This document shows positions 4,777 through 12,389 of a stretch of 16,687 nt of DNA, one piece after another. Under the pieces are notes generated by a model that was given only the letters and a program-made list of their open reading frames with translations, did no database searches and was not told the DNA's origin. Both the position numbers and the translations under genes were made by a program. Location of the stretch: NCBI GenBank assembly GCA_023255765.1, contig JAGDVT010000005.1, positions 1-16,687 on the forward strand, given 5' to 3'. Each line of letters starts with the position of its first letter. Positions within the stretch are counted from its first letter, which is position 1. The DNA comes from Candidatus Paceibacter sp. GTDB taxonomy: Bacteria; Patescibacteriota; Minisyncoccia; UBA6257; HR35.

Positions 4777-6549
4777 ATGATAGAAAAAATAAGAAATTTT
4801 GCTATTATTGCTCATATTGATCATGGAAAGTCAACCCTTGCTGATAGATTTCTTGAAATTACAAAAACTATACCTAAAGAAAAAATGGTTCCTCAATACT
4901 TAGATAGATTATCATTAGAAAGAGAAAGAGGGATTACAATTAAAATGCAGCCTGCTACTATGTTTTATAAAAATTATATTCTCAATTTAATAGACACTCC
5001 AGGACATAGTGATTTTAGTTATGAAGTATCAAGAGCTTTATATGCAGTAGAAGGTGCTATTTTATTAATTGATGGTACTCAAGGCATTCAAGCGCAAACT
5101 ATATCTAATCTTGAAATTGCTAAAAATTTAGGATTAAAAATAATACCTGCTATTAATAAAATAGATCTAAATATAATAAATTTAGAAACTCTTATTAAAG
5201 ATATAAAAAGCTTAATTGATTGTCAAGAAAAAGATATACATCTTATATCAGCTAAGTTTGGTACAGGAGTTGAAAGTTTATTAGAAGATATAGTAAGCAA
5301 AATTCCTTCTCCTAAGATTTTATCTAAAAATCCTCTAGCCTTAATATTTGATTCGCATTATGATCAACATAAAGGTATTATTTTGCATGTTAGGGTATTC
5401 GGAGGTGAGTTTATTAAAAATAAATTTTATTTTTTAAAAGCTAAAAATTATAAATTTAAAGCAATAGAAGTAGGCTATTTTAGACCGGAGCTAAGAGAAA
5501 GTGAAGCTTTATTAAGTGGAGAAATAGGATATATTGCAACTGGCATTAAAGAATTAGATATTGTAAAAATAGGTGACAGCGTAGTTGAAGATTTATCGCA
5601 AGAACCTATACCTGGCTATAAAGAACCTACTCCGGTAGTATTCGCTTCAATTTATCCTACAGAAAATATAAGTTTCGAAAAATTCCAAGAAAACATAAAG
5701 AAGATGAGATTAAATGATCCTGCAGTAACATTAGAACCTTGCTATTCTCCTTCCTTAGGAAGAGGTTTCAATATAGGATGTTTGGGGTTACTTCACTTGG
5801 AAATATTTCAAGAAAGATTAAAAAGAGAATTTTCTACAGACATTATTTTAACTCTTCCTTCAATTAAATATAAAATTATCTTGAAAGATGGAAGAGAATT
5901 GCTGATACAAAATGCAAATGATTTGCCTGACTTTTCTAAAATAAGTAAAATTTTAGAGCCTTGGGTTAAAGTATATGTATATTCACCCTTAAAATATATA
6001 GAAGAAATTTCACTGCTAATTAAAAATAAGAGAGGTATTATAACTGAACAAAAAGTATATGAAAGTTTTATAAAAATAGAAGCAGAACTACCTATGGATG
6101 AATTAATTTCTGGTTTTTATGATGAATTAAAGTCAATTTCTTCAGGTTACGCAAGCTTAGATTATGAATTTATAGAATATAGGGAGGGAAATTTAGTTAA
6201 ATTAGATATACTTATTGCTGAAGAAAAAAATCCAAGCCTTTCAAGAATTGTACCAAGAGAAAAAGCTGAAATAATCGGAAGGAAAATCTTAATAGAATTA
6301 AAAAATCTATTACCCAGAGAACAATTCCCTATAAAATTGCAAGCTGCTATAGGAGGGAAAATAATAGCTAGAGAAACTATACCTGCTTTAAAAGCAGATG
6401 TTGCAGGATGGTTATATGGTGGTGATATTACAAGAAAAATTAAATTATGGCAAAAACAAAAAAAGGGCAAAAAGAAATTGGAAAAATTGGGCAGAGGTAA
6501 GGTCAAAATACCAAACGATGTTTTAATTAAAATTTTAAAATTAAAATAG
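4777..6549 (+). CDS. lepA: Elongation factor 4 (LepA), ribosome back-translocase GTPase
   Basis: A translational GTPase that binds the ribosome, is reported to reverse or rescue translocation, and aids 30S assembly. Domain G shows all boxes: P-loop AHIDHGKST (12-20), switch I region GITIK (52-56), DTPGH (73-77), NKID (127-130) and SAK (158-160). Domains II, III and V follow, and the LepA-specific C-terminal domain ends in the basic segment GGDITRKIKLWQKQKKGKKK. The 590-residue length is normal for the family (about 600), and the protein aligns from its first residue, so ATG 4777 is sound. No Shine-Dalgarno sequence is present; the TATAAT box lies 7 nt upstream. The stop overlaps the converging acetyltransferase gene by 9 bp. 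Confidence 0.97.
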   Translation: MIEKIRNFAIIAHIDHGKSTLADRFLEITKTIPKEKMVPQYLDRLSLERERGITIKMQPATMFYKNYILNLIDTPGHSDFSYEVSRALYAVEGAILLIDGTQGIQAQTISNLEIAKNLGLKIIPAINKIDLNIINLETLIKDIKSLIDCQEKDIHLISAKFGTGVESLLEDIVSKIPSPKILSKNPLALIFDSHYDQHKGIILHVRVFGGEFIKNKFYFLKAKNYKFKAIEVGYFRPELRESEALLSGEIGYIATGIKELDIVKIGDSVVEDLSQEPIPGYKEPTPVVFASIYPTENISFEKFQENIKKMRLNDPAVTLEPCYSPSLGRGFNIGCLGLLHLEIFQERLKREFSTDIILTLPSIKYKIILKDGRELLIQNANDLPDFSKISKILEPWVKVYVYSPLKYIEEISLLIKNKRGIITEQKVYESFIKIEAELPMDELISGFYDELKSISSGYASLDYEFIEYREGNLVKLDILIAEEKNPSLSRIVPREKAEIIGRKILIELKNLLPREQFPIKLQAAIGGKIIARETIPALKADVAGWLYGGDITRKIKLWQKQKKGKKKLEKLGRGKVKIPNDVLIKILKLK

Positions 6550-7017
6550 TCTTTTCCTAATTCTTCGCCAAATTCCCCATCTTATTTCATTTTCTTCAAA
6601 TCCATATTTTTTAAAAAAATTTAAAGATTGATAATTTTCTTTTCCTACATATCCACACAAAAATTTTAATTTTTTATTTTTAGCAAATTCTGTAATTTTA
6701 TCGAGTAAAATTTTACCCAATCCTTTATTTTGATATTCTTTTTTTATACATATTTCATGTATTTCTGCCACTACGTCATTTAGTTTATCATCATACCAGT
6801 CAAAATCAACTACAGCAAAGCCTACTGGTTTTTTATTAAAGTATAAAAATATAAACCCATCAGGGGCATGATTGTGTAACCATTTAAAATATCTTTCAAT
6901 TTCTTCATTCGTAGTTTCATAATATTCTGGATTTGTATTTTTATATGCAGATTTGTATATTTCTATAAAATATTTTTTAATTTTAAGTGGGTTTTTAATT
7001 ATTTTTACGTTTATCAT
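6541..7017 (-). CDS. GNAT-family N-acetyltransferase
   Basis: Transfers an acyl group, usually from acetyl-CoA, to an amine on an unknown substrate. The 158 residues show the GNAT core: strand beta4 (AEIHEICIKKEY, 84-95), the acetyl-CoA pyrophosphate loop Q96-N-K-G99-L-G101 with the following helix (KILLDKITEFAKN), and the late NYQSLNFFKKYGF element (128-140). Residues 1-60 form the variable substrate-binding part. The C-terminus is basic (WRRIRKRLF). Its start is only 20 bp from the divergent start of the phosphodiesterase gene, and its 3' end overlaps lepA by 9 bp. The family is clear; the substrate (protein, aminoglycoside or metabolite) cannot be told from the sequence. Confidence 0.88.
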   Translation of the reverse strand: MINVKIIKNPLKIKKYFIEIYKSAYKNTNPEYYETTNEEIERYFKWLHNHAPDGFIFLYFNKKPVGFAVVDFDWYDDKLNDVVAEIHEICIKKEYQNKGLGKILLDKITEFAKNKKLKFLCGYVGKENYQSLNFFKKYGFEENEIRWGIWRRIRKRLF

Positions 7018-7037
7018 CTTTAATTTAAAATTTTATT

Positions 7038-7715
7038 ATGTTTTTAAAAATAGGTCATAGAGGGGCTAAGGGATTAGAAATTGAAAATACTTTAGAAAGC
7101 TTTAAAAAAGCTATTGAATTAGGTGTTAATGCGATAGAATTTGACATTAGAAAAACTAAAGACAATGTTTTAATTGTAATTCATGACGAAAATTTAAAAA
7201 GAATATGGAACAAAAATTTGTTAGTTAAAAATTGTGACCTTAAAACTATTAAAGAAATATCTGAATACAAAATCCCAACTCTTGAAGAAGCTTTAGATTT
7301 TATCGATAAAAAGGTAAATAAGATTTTAATAGAAATTAAGGAATTAAACACAGAAAATTATGCCTATGAAATAGTTAAAGTCTTTAAATTATTAAATAGA
7401 GTTATTTTTATAAGTTTTCTTGAGAGAGCTTTAATAAACTTAAGAAAAATAGATAATAAAATTGAATTAGGATTAATTTATGTTAAACATAAAAATCCAA
7501 TTAAAACTGCTTTAGAAATAGGCGCTAAATATATTCTACCTTTATATAGATTTACGCATAGAAAAAATATTGAAGATGCTCATAAAAACAATTTAAAAGT
7601 CATAGTTTGGACTATAAATAATGAAAAAGAGATTTTAGAGTATTATAAAAAAGGAGTTGATGGAATTGCTACAGATTTTCCTAATCTTTTTAAATTAATA
7701 AATAAAATGAACTAA
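7038..7715 (+). CDS. Glycerophosphodiester phosphodiesterase
   Basis: Hydrolyses glycerophosphodiesters to glycerol 3-phosphate and an alcohol, feeding phospholipid recycling. It has a TIM-barrel GDPD domain over the full 225 residues: H7-R8-G-A, E16-N-T, E34 and D36 (metal ligands), H49-D50 (second catalytic His), E99-x-K101, and the late VWTINN strand. No signal peptide is present, so it is probably cytosolic and acts on diesters taken up or released from its own or foreign lipids. The length is at the short end of the bacterial family (about 240). A TAAAAT box at 7026-7031 is 6 nt before the ATG and there is no Shine-Dalgarno sequence. The 3' end overlaps the converging debranching-enzyme gene by 26 bp. 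Confidence 0.93.
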   Translation: MFLKIGHRGAKGLEIENTLESFKKAIELGVNAIEFDIRKTKDNVLIVIHDENLKRIWNKNLLVKNCDLKTIKEISEYKIPTLEEALDFIDKKVNKILIEIKELNTENYAYEIVKVFKLLNRVIFISFLERALINLRKIDNKIELGLIYVKHKNPIKTALEIGAKYILPLYRFTHRKNIEDAHKNNLKVIVWTINNEKEILEYYKKGVDGIATDFPNLFKLINKMN

Positions 7716-9273
7716 GAGACCACAATTGAATTAATGAACCTTCATATTTTAAATTTTCTGCAGAGCTTAATTCTGAAGAGTAACCAAGCACACCCATTTT
7801 TAAAATATTAATTATGCTTGCTTCTTTTATTTTTTCTATATATTTTTCATATTTTCTGTAAGATAAATTATATAAAACATATGCTCCAATATTATTTATC
7901 CAAAACCAAGAATCTCCAGAATGATAACTTGATGGATCTTCTCCTGTATGTTTTTTATAAAAATTCTCAGAGTCTTTTTCTTTAGTTGAAAATCCTCCCC
8001 AATTTAGATAATATTTTTCAATTATAATGTCAAAAAAATTAAACCATTCAAATTCTTCAAAAAAGTCTTTAGATATAAAATAAGCTAAAAACAGATTAGG
8101 AGAATAAAGTTCTTCTTTGGGATATGATTTAGTAAAAATATGAGATTTTAATATTGTTTTAAACTCTAATGCTTTATTTTCTAATTTTAATTTTTTTAAA
8201 GCACTATAAAAAAGAAAATCTATTTCTATAGCTCTTTTTCTGTTTAAAGTATCCATCCAAGTGCTTTTCGCAGGTAAATTATTTAAATTAAATGTTTGCT
8301 CCCAATTAGACAAAATCTCTTTTAATTTAACCGCATTTTCAATCAATTTTATATCATCTAAATTATTTACTATTAATAAAAAAGTATCTGCTGCTTGTAT
8401 ATAGTCATTTTCTTTATTCTTTTCATAAATTTTCTCTAAATTATTTAGATAAAATTCTAAAATATTTTCTTTTAAGCTTAAATCTTCTAATGAATTTTTT
8501 TCTAAAAATAATAATGTCCACAATTCGTCTCTAAACCATCTTTGCGGGAACCAAGGTAACCCTGCTTTAAATCCGTTATCGGGATTATATAAACTCAGAA
8601 TCCTATCAAGAATAAATTTTTTGAAAGGATTTTCAGTATTAGAAACTATAGGAAGGATTTTATTTTTATTTTCAGAAAATATTTTAAGTTTTGTAATATA
8701 ACCCTCGAATCCTTTAAGTATTTTAAATCTATAAAATGCACTATTTCTTTTCAAATCATAATCGAATTCTATTTGTTTTAAATCATTAATAAACCTCAAA
8801 TTTCCTTCATAATATATAAAAAAGTTCAACTCATATTTTTCAAATTCTTGTTTAAAATTAATATAATATTTGTTAGAATCTGGTATAACTCTATATATAT
8901 TTCCCTCATCAGCATTTGAGTATAACTTTCTACAATCTAGAAATATACTAATAAATATAGGATTTATAGATGTAATATTTAATCCCTCTTCATCTAAATA
9001 AATTTTTATTCTAGAGCTATCTGTAATTATATTTACTTCTCTATTATTAACAACTTCTATTTCTTTTATTTCTTCAGAAATTTCTATATCTGAAATTAAT
9101 TTATATGCAGAATTATTAATTTCAATCCAATAACCAAAATATATACTTTTTTCATTAAATGATTTAATAAACCAATGGTTATGCATTACTAATCCTATAA
9201 TTGGGTTAGTTGGTTCAAATTCAAAATATTCTTCTAAATCTTTAAGTTCCAAATATCTAACTTTTTTAATCAT
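7690..9273 (-). CDS. Amylo-alpha-1,6-glucosidase (glycogen debranching, GDE_C type)
   Basis: Predicted to remove alpha-1,6-linked glucose at glycogen branch points. The first ~200 residues are a beta-rich N-terminal domain. The (alpha/alpha)6-barrel catalytic domain carries the GDE_C blocks: AGLPWFPQRWFRDELW (237-252), ADTFLLIV (295-302), TWMD (338-341) with the IEID block (349-352), YHSGDSWFWINN (450-461), the SSEL glutamate near 501, and a final IQLWS block. The 527-residue length fits stand-alone prokaryotic amylo-1,6-glucosidases, which lack the 4-alpha-glucanotransferase half of the eukaryotic enzyme. The gene overlaps the upstream GT3 glycogen synthase by 4 bp (ATGA), which strongly supports a shared alpha-glucan role. 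It is the last gene of the operon; no terminator is visible and the gene runs 26 bp into the converging GDPD gene. Confidence 0.85.
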   Translation of the reverse strand: MIKKVRYLELKDLEEYFEFEPTNPIIGLVMHNHWFIKSFNEKSIYFGYWIEINNSAYKLISDIEISEEIKEIEVVNNREVNIITDSSRIKIYLDEEGLNITSINPIFISIFLDCRKLYSNADEGNIYRVIPDSNKYYINFKQEFEKYELNFFIYYEGNLRFINDLKQIEFDYDLKRNSAFYRFKILKGFEGYITKLKIFSENKNKILPIVSNTENPFKKFILDRILSLYNPDNGFKAGLPWFPQRWFRDELWTLLFLEKNSLEDLSLKENILEFYLNNLEKIYEKNKENDYIQAADTFLLIVNNLDDIKLIENAVKLKEILSNWEQTFNLNNLPAKSTWMDTLNRKRAIEIDFLFYSALKKLKLENKALEFKTILKSHIFTKSYPKEELYSPNLFLAYFISKDFFEEFEWFNFFDIIIEKYYLNWGGFSTKEKDSENFYKKHTGEDPSSYHSGDSWFWINNIGAYVLYNLSYRKYEKYIEKIKEASIINILKMGVLGYSSELSSAENLKYEGSLIQLWSLSSFYLLI

Positions 9274-11021
9274 TTTTGTAGTGCAGCTGTATATAAATCA
9301 TAATAATTAGATATTAGATTATCCCAACTACACAAAGATGCCAATCTTCTAGCTTCAAGCTTATTTTGCACTCTTTCAGCTTTAGAAAATCTTGCTATTT
9401 TTAACATTATATCTGTTAATTCATCTACTACTTCTGCTCCTCTTTTATTTTTTCTATGTACAATAAAAATTCCCGGATTTTCTTTATCAAAAGATGCTAT
9501 AGATTGCAAGTAATCGCTAAATCCGGTTAAATCTGTAGTTATTGTAATCACCCCATTTATAGCAGATTCAAGAGGGGTATATCCCCATGGTTCATAAAAA
9601 GAAGGAAATATACCAACATGGCACCCTACCACTACTTCATTATAGCTTAAGTTTAAAAATCCGTCTCCTTTATTTAAATAAGTTGGATAATAAATTACTT
9701 TAACTTTATTTTCAGGTTTATTATCTAATCCTACAGCCATAAGCATTTCCATTATCTCATCATTGGGCTTCAATATATGAGTAGATATGGGATAATTATT
9801 TTCTGTTTTTAATTGCTTTATAATTTTTTGGATTTCATCAAATTCATCTTTATTAAAAATAGTTTCTGATGCAATTTTTTCTTTATGAATCAAAAAATGT
9901 AATAATCTACTTTTAATTTCTGGTATTAAATCTTCTATTTTTTCTTCTAAATTTCTATAAACATTTAAATTATGAAAGACGGTATGATTAATATCTATAA
10001 CATCTGAGGGGACAAATATGAAAGCGAATATATCATAATCTGATTCAGATAATTTTTTATTTAAATTACCTAAGGCTCTAATAAATATATCTATTCCTTT
10101 ATTTTTGATTTCTTTTCTTCCGCTTATAAAATAAAAAAGGCTATTTTTTAGTTCAACTTTATAATAAGGAGAAAAAAAATATAAGACAAATTCTCTTATA
10201 ATTTCCCTATTTATTCGATGAGCATAAGCTATTTCTTCTATTGTAGGAAATTTAGAAATATCTATCCCATTAGGTAATATAATATTTGGTTTTCTGCCTA
10301 ATATATACTCAGCCTCTATTGCTAAAATTCTACTGATAACTGTAAAGAAGTCAGCCTTATTAGCAGATAATTTTTCTATCATATGCTTAGCTTCTACGCC
10401 AAATTTATAAGATTCTTTATCAGGATCCATTAATTGAAGGTGATCCCAAAATTCTATTTGAGATTCTGCCATTGCTCTGCCTAAAACAGTTGCATGCGTT
10501 GTAAATATAGTAATGGCTGGTAATCTTTCAAATAATATAACTGCGCCTGAAAGCCATTCATGTAAATGGACAATCTTTTTTTCGGTTGGTATTTTGTTTA
10601 AAAAATATTTTAAAAATATTGAAGTAGCTTTACACCACGAAATAGGATGATTATAGTCATCTCCTGTTCTTAAGCTGTCTATTCTATAATTTGCCCAAAG
10701 TTCATATTTTAAATTATTAACATTACTTAAAAATTTAGAATAGTCAATCAAAAAGCATTTTGGCCTAGAATCTATTAACCATTCCCCATAATATACTTCT
10801 ACTCCTAATTTTCTTACTTCTTCTAGGATATCTACAAATTCATAAGGAACTGGCAGGCTAGAAAATTCCAAAAAGCTTTTTTCTGGTATGAAAGGTCCTA
10901 TTAAATAATAATTATTTTTAAATTTATTTTGAATATATTTTGCTTTTTCTTTTAAAACAGTATAAATTCCCCCTACTTTATTAGCTACCTCCCAACTTAT
11001 TTCTATTAAAGTTGCTTCCAT
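9270..11021 (-). CDS. Glycogen synthase, eukaryotic-type (GT3 family)
   Basis: Adds glucose from a nucleotide sugar to alpha-1,4-glucan. It belongs to the GT3 family of fungal and animal glycogen synthases, not the GT5 GlgA family: EISWEVANKVGGIYTVL (7-23), HLHEWLSGA (152-160), THATVLGR (175-182), the internal SGRKEIKNKGIDIFIRAL (300-317), and the hallmark FPSFYEPWGYTPLE (472-485, with E477 and E485 in the EPWGYTPxE catalytic block), then TDLTGFSDYL. The 583-residue length is shorter than yeast Gsy2 (about 705): the phosphorylated C-terminal tail and most of the arginine-rich glucose-6-phosphate helix are absent. Family knowledge suggests UDP-glucose as donor, but this needs testing in bacteria. 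A TATAAT box lies 9 nt upstream of the ATG, and the next gene is the debranching enzyme. Confidence 0.92.
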   Translation of the reverse strand: MEATLIEISWEVANKVGGIYTVLKEKAKYIQNKFKNNYYLIGPFIPEKSFLEFSSLPVPYEFVDILEEVRKLGVEVYYGEWLIDSRPKCFLIDYSKFLSNVNNLKYELWANYRIDSLRTGDDYNHPISWCKATSIFLKYFLNKIPTEKKIVHLHEWLSGAVILFERLPAITIFTTHATVLGRAMAESQIEFWDHLQLMDPDKESYKFGVEAKHMIEKLSANKADFFTVISRILAIEAEYILGRKPNIILPNGIDISKFPTIEEIAYAHRINREIIREFVLYFFSPYYKVELKNSLFYFISGRKEIKNKGIDIFIRALGNLNKKLSESDYDIFAFIFVPSDVIDINHTVFHNLNVYRNLEEKIEDLIPEIKSRLLHFLIHKEKIASETIFNKDEFDEIQKIIKQLKTENNYPISTHILKPNDEIMEMLMAVGLDNKPENKVKVIYYPTYLNKGDGFLNLSYNEVVVGCHVGIFPSFYEPWGYTPLESAINGVITITTDLTGFSDYLQSIASFDKENPGIFIVHRKNKRGAEVVDELTDIMLKIARFSKAERVQNKLEARRLASLCSWDNLISNYYDLYTAALQK

Positions 11022-11030
11022 TTCTTAAAA

Positions 11031-11036
11031 ATTATA
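11031..11036 (-). promoter_or_regulatory. TATAAT box 9 nt before the glycogen synthase ATG
   Basis: TATAAT overlaps the stop codon of map and is followed by 9 nt (TTTTAAGAA) and ATG 11021. Its spacing equals that of the 114-aa gene. It could drive a leaderless transcript for the two glucan genes alone, inside the longer operon. There is no Shine-Dalgarno sequence in the 10-bp gap. Confidence 0.4.
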
Positions 11037-11796
11037 AAATATCTGCTAAAATTAAATTATCTTTATCTAATATAGCCAAAGTAACTTCGAAGTGGGCTGA
11101 GTTAGAATTATCTAAAGTTTTAAATTCGAAATCATTAATTTGAACAGCATATTCTGAAGAAATGCTTGCCATTGGTTCTATTGTAAATATCATTCCTTTT
11201 TTAATTAATTTGCCTGTTTTTGGTTTGCCAAAGTTTAAAATTTGTGTATTTCCATGCAAATATTCTCCTATATCATGGCCACATAAATTTTTAATAACCT
11301 TAAAACCACTTTCTTGAATTGTTTTTTGTATTGAGTATCCTATATCTCCTAATCTTCCTCCAGCTTTAGCAATTTTTATAGCATTTAATAAAGCTTTTTT
11401 TGTAGCTTCTACAAGTTTTTTATTTATTTCATCTGTATCTCCTATTATTAAGGTTGTTGCTGCATCCAAATACAAATTTTCATAAATTATACCTATATCA
11501 ATTTTTAATAAGTCTCCTTCTTTTATTATTTTGTTTTTAGAAGGAACACCATGCACTATTATTTCATTTATTGATAAACATATATTTCCCGGGTATGGCT
11601 TACTAGAAAAATCTGGTTTGTAATTTTTAAATGCACTTTTTACTTTGAATTTTTCAAATAAGTTAGCAGCTTTTTCATCTATTGTAAGAGTATCAACTCC
11701 TGGTTTTATAAATTTTTTAAGTTCTTCAAAAATATTTCTTAATATTTCTCCACCTCTTTTCATAATTTCTATTTTCTTTTCGAAAGGTATTTTCAT
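11032..11796 (-). CDS. map: Methionine aminopeptidase, type I
   Basis: Removes the initiator methionine from new proteins. All catalytic residues are visible, offset by about three from the E. coli enzyme: H82, metal ligands D100 (KIDIG), D111 (YLDAATT), H174 (GHDIG), E207 (FTIEP) and E237 (HFEVT), plus H181. The length of 254 is normal. There is no N-terminal extension or SH3-type linker. It overlaps the adenylate-kinase-like gene by 4 bp. adk-map is a common pair in bacterial ribosomal-protein operons next to secY, but here the pair is found without secY or ribosomal genes, inserted between a metal transporter and glycogen genes. The enzyme needs a divalent metal (Mn, Fe or Co), so the metal transporter upstream may be relevant, but that link is speculative. 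Confidence 0.96.
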   Translation of the reverse strand: MKIPFEKKIEIMKRGGEILRNIFEELKKFIKPGVDTLTIDEKAANLFEKFKVKSAFKNYKPDFSSKPYPGNICLSINEIIVHGVPSKNKIIKEGDLLKIDIGIIYENLYLDAATTLIIGDTDEINKKLVEATKKALLNAIKIAKAGGRLGDIGYSIQKTIQESGFKVIKNLCGHDIGEYLHGNTQILNFGKPKTGKLIKKGMIFTIEPMASISSEYAVQINDFEFKTLDNSNSAHFEVTLAILDKDNLILADIL

Positions 11797-12389
11797 TTTA
11801 TGTAGTTAATAATTTGTTTATGGACTTCTTCTGGGGTTTTTTCTCCATTTACTTCTATTAATATTTTCTGCTTTTTTAACCATTGCAACATTGGCAAAAT
11901 TTCTTTTTTAAATGCAATTAACCTTTTCTTTACATTAGAGGGTTTATCATCTTCTCTTTTTTCTCTTAGATATCTTTCTTTTATTCTTTTTATAACTGTT
12001 TTATCAGATATTTTCAAGTATATAAAAAAATATTTAACATTTTTATTTTTTTTAAACAAATTTAGGTAAGTCTTTGCTTCATAAATGCTTCTTGGAGATC
12101 CTGCAAATATTAAAGATTTTTTGTTTTTAATTGCATTTTTAAGGATATTTTCTACTATATAAGCTACCAATCTATATGCTACCAATTTACCCTTACTTTT
12201 TAATTCCTTTTGCTTTTTTACATTTATTTTAACTCCTTTGATTTTTATAAATTTTTTATTATATGATTTAAAAAATTTATCTATCTCTTTGCTAGTAGTC
12301 ACAATTTTTGCTTTTATTTCAGCACCAAGCAATTTTGCTTGAGTGTCTTTACCGCAAGCTGGTTTGCCTGTTAAAAACACATATATCAT
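11793..12389 (-). CDS. Adenylate-kinase-like nucleoside monophosphate kinase (divergent, short LID)
   Basis: Predicted to transfer phosphate between ATP and a nucleoside monophosphate, probably AMP. The P-loop reads GKPACGKDT (8-16), where most adenylate kinases have GPPGAGKGT; the last loop glycine is replaced by Asp. The usual DGFPRT block is AGSPRS (96-101). The LID is the short, zinc-free type, ending in REDDKPSNVKKRL. The C-terminus (VNGEKTPEEVHKQI) is typical of the family. The length of 198 is within range. Position directly before map supports adk. The changed motifs could mean altered substrate choice (other NMPs) or simply fast evolution. It overlaps both neighbours by 4 bp. I leave the symbol blank because the substrate is uncertain. 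Confidence 0.8.
   Translation of the reverse strand: MIYVFLTGKPACGKDTQAKLLGAEIKAKIVTTSKEIDKFFKSYNKKFIKIKGVKINVKKQKELKSKGKLVAYRLVAYIVENILKNAIKNKKSLIFAGSPRSIYEAKTYLNLFKKNKNVKYFFIYLKISDKTVIKRIKERYLREKREDDKPSNVKKRLIAFKKEILPMLQWLKKQKILIEVNGEKTPEEVHKQIINYIK

Noticed and set aside
6162..6506. 114-codon minus-strand frame inside lepA
   Set aside because: Antisense of the conserved LepA C-terminal domain.
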